Assembly (NCBI GenBank): GCA_002436505.1
Contig: DJML01000081.1
Coordinates: 7,480-23,791 of the forward strand
Direction of reading: 5' to 3'
Length of the DNA: 16,312 bases
Origin: Bacteroidetes bacterium UBA6491
Lineage (GTDB): Bacteria > Bacteroidota > Bacteroidia > NS11-12g > UBA9320
Shown here one piece after another: positions 14,501 to 16,312 of this stretch; position 1 is the stretch's first letter; the number at the start of each line of letters is the position of its first letter. Under the pieces are notes generated by a model. It saw nothing but the letters and a program-made list of their open reading frames with translations. It searched no databases and was not told the origin of the DNA. Position numbers and translations under genes: made by a program.

Positions 14501-16312
14501 CTACGATGGCATTTCGATGTACGCCTCCGTGGGTAGACATGCGCAAACCAGGTTTCTGTCCCCGTAGGAGTTGTCTACACGTGCAACAGATGGCCAGAAT
14601 TTGTGCTGTTTTACCCAGTGAAGAGGGAATACTGCTTCTTCTCTTGTATACTGGTGGTTCCATTCAGAAGCAGTCGCCATATCCGAAGTGTGCGGTGCAT
14701 TTACCAGAGGATTGTCCTCTCTGCTCCATTCTCCGCTTTCGATTCTGCCAATTTCTTCACGGATGCTGATCATTGCCTGGCAGAACCTGTCCATTTCATC
14801 TTTCGGTTCGCTTTCAGTAGGTTCGATCATCAATGTACCCGGAATTGGGAAGGATACCGTTGGTGCATGGAATCCATAATCCATAAGCCTCTTAGCGATA
14901 TCTTCAACCTGCACTCCGGCGCTGATTTTAAATGGCCTTGGATCTATGATCATTTCATGCGCCACTGTACCATTCGCACCTTTATACAATTCCTGATACG
15001 CCGAGCCTAGTTTTTTCATCATATAATTGGCGTTAAGGATGGCAATTTTCGTTGCTTCCTTTAACCCTCCTGAACCCATCATCTTAATGTATGCGTAAGA
15101 AATCAGAAGGATGCTAGGACTGCCAAACGGGGCTGCACTTACAGCACCCATTGCCTTGTTTGAACTGATATCTACCACGGCATGCCCAGGCAAATATGGA
15201 GTCAGATGTTTTGCAGTACAAATAGGTCCCATGCCTGGTCCGCCACCGCCATGAGGTATACAGAATGTCTTATGCAGATTCAGGTGACATACATCAGCCC
15301 CGATCATGCCCGGGTTGGTCAATCCTACCTGTGCATTCATGTTTGCGCCATCCATATAAACCTGGCCTCCATTTTGATGAATGATCTCTGTGATCTCCTT
15401 GATACCTTCTTCATATACTCCGTTTGTTGAAGGATAGGTGACCATCAGGCAGGCAAGGTCATTTTGATGTTGTTCTGCCTTTGATCTCAGGTCGTCAATG
15501 TCGATGTAGCCATTGTCAAGACATTTTACCACCACAACTTTCATTCCTGCCAGGACAGCACTTGCGGGATTCGTCCCGTGTGCCGAAGATGGGATCAATG
15601 CAACGTCTCTATGACCTTCTCCAATGTCATGAAGATATGCCATTATGGTCATCAGACCCGCATACTCTCCCTGGGCACCACTGTTAGGCTGCAGGCTAAT
15701 GCCGTCAAATCCGGTGATCTCAATAAGATCCCTGCTTAATTCTTCGAGCACTTCGTAATAACCATATACCTGGTTCTTAGGAACAAATGGGTGGATCGCA
15801 TTGAACTCTGGCCAGGTGATCGGTATCATTTCACTGGTGGCATTAAGTTTCATTGTGCAACTGCCAAGAGAGATCATGCTATGTGTTAGCGAAAGATCCT
15901 TGTTCTCAAGTGCTTTCATGTAACGGAGCATTTCATGTTCCGAATTGAAGCGGTTGAAGATCTCATGGGTCATGAAATCCGATTTCCGGATCAACGATGT
16001 ATTCCAGTCAATACTGAGCTTCTCAGTTTGAAGATGCGCAAATTCTCCACGCCACTCAGAGAAAACACTCATGATGTCTTCAATATCACTTATTTGAGTA
16101 GTTTCATCAAGAGAGATGCCGATCGCGTTCTCAAAATAACGGAAGTTTATCTCATTCTGTTCAGCGATCATTCGGATCTTATCCAGGTCGTGTTTGCTTA
16201 TGTCATTGATCTTCAATGTGTCATAATACATTTTATTCACCTGGTTAAGTCCGAGTTGCTTTAACCCATTGTCAAGAATTTTTGTCAGGCCATGGATCTT
16301 ACCTGCTATTCG
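14501..16312 (-). CDS. gcvP: Glycine dehydrogenase (decarboxylating), glycine cleavage P-protein (partial, N-terminus off the right edge)
   Basis: The visible 603 residues are the C-terminal part of the roughly 950-residue single-chain P-protein, which decarboxylates glycine with PLP and passes the aminomethyl group to the lipoyl H-protein. The frame is open to base 16312, beginning RIAGKIHGLT, a known internal block of the protein. SLGSCTMKLNATSEM, PNSGAQGEYAGLM, PSSAHGTNPASA and the PLP-lysine motif HLNLHKTFCIPHGGGGPGMG are all present; the lysine is at about residue 348 of the fragment, codon near 15271-15269. The end of the protein contains SREDNPLVNAPHT and FWPSVARVDNSYGDRNL. The GTG at 16240 is internal, not a start. 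No frameshift is seen. Confidence 0.97.
   Translation of the reverse strand, partial: RIAGKIHGLTKILDNGLKQLGLNQVNKMYYDTLKINDISKHDLDKIRMIAEQNEINFRYFENAIGISLDETTQISDIEDIMSVFSEWRGEFAHLQTEKLSIDWNTSLIRKSDFMTHEIFNRFNSEHEMLRYMKALENKDLSLTHSMISLGSCTMKLNATSEMIPITWPEFNAIHPFVPKNQVYGYYEVLEELSRDLIEITGFDGISLQPNSGAQGEYAGLMTIMAYLHDIGEGHRDVALIPSSAHGTNPASAVLAGMKVVVVKCLDNGYIDIDDLRSKAEQHQNDLACLMVTYPSTNGVYEEGIKEITEIIHQNGGQVYMDGANMNAQVGLTNPGMIGADVCHLNLHKTFCIPHGGGGPGMGPICTAKHLTPYLPGHAVVDISSNKAMGAVSAAPFGSPSILLISYAYIKMMGSGGLKEATKIAILNANYMMKKLGSAYQELYKGANGTVAHEMIIDPRPFKISAGVQVEDIAKRLMDYGFHAPTVSFPIPGTLMIEPTESEPKDEMDRFCQAMISIREEIGRIESGEWSREDNPLVNAPHTSDMATASEWNHQYTREEAVFPLHWVKQHKFWPSVARVDNSYGDRNLVCACLPTEAYIEMPS

Noticed and set aside
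16238..16240. GTG at 16240 as the start of gcvP
   Set aside because: The frame continues upstream with RIAGKIHGLT, conserved inside P-protein, so the gene simply runs off the window.
1..16312. A defence system, mobile element or CRISPR array
   Set aside because: I looked for transposases, integrases, direct repeat arrays, nucleases and toxin-antitoxin pairs on both strands and found none; every long frame is a housekeeping or envelope gene.

Overview
The window looks like an ordinary chromosomal segment of a member of the Bacteroidota, probably a flavobacterium-like or related lineage. The evidence is gene content. There is an ftsX-DUF3098-uppP block, a DUF3098 protein (to my knowledge largely confined to this phylum), a RicT/PSP1 protein with the Cys-rich N-terminus I associate with Bacteroidota, a two-heme type SdhC with separate SdhA and SdhB, and a YfhO-family membrane protein. 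Several intergenic regions carry the Bacteroidota -7 promoter element TAnnTTTG, and good Shine-Dalgarno sequences are scarce. I see no tRNA, rRNA, insertion sequence, CRISPR array or prophage gene.

Layout, left to right. (1) 1-1610, minus: the N-terminal two thirds or so of a large YfhO-type polytopic membrane protein that runs off the left edge. (2) 1729-4173, plus: holB (clamp-loader delta') and ricT (PSP1) as a tight pair. (3) 4170-4781, minus: recR, sharing a TTAA double stop with ricT. (4) 4959-5348, plus: apaG. (5) 5354-7729, minus: ftsX, a DUF3098 gene, uppP and a small exported MORN-like protein, packed as an envelope operon. (6) 7895-11940, plus: sdhC, sdhA, sdhB and riboflavin synthase (ribE), an apparent respiratory/flavin operon. 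(7) 11986-12402, minus: a RidA-family protein, divergent from (8) a small membrane methyltransferase of the isoprenylcysteine carboxyl methyltransferase type. (9) 12973-14420, minus: an NfeD-like gene followed by floA (flotillin-like). (10) 14501 to the right edge, minus: the C-terminal part of glycine dehydrogenase (gcvP).

Functional themes are replication and repair (HolB, RecR), cell envelope and division (YfhO, FtsX, UppP, FloA/NfeD) and central metabolism (succinate dehydrogenase, riboflavin synthase, glycine cleavage). Gene packing is dense. No gap exceeds 300 bases, and the longest (4782-4958 and 7730-7894) are divergent promoter regions.

I found no convincing undescribed system. The points most worth checking are the roughly 100-base overlap between uppP and the downstream MORN-like gene, a well-formed promoter that would make the recR mRNA nearly leaderless, the linkage of ribE to sdhCAB, and the extra cysteines and basic tail of RicT.
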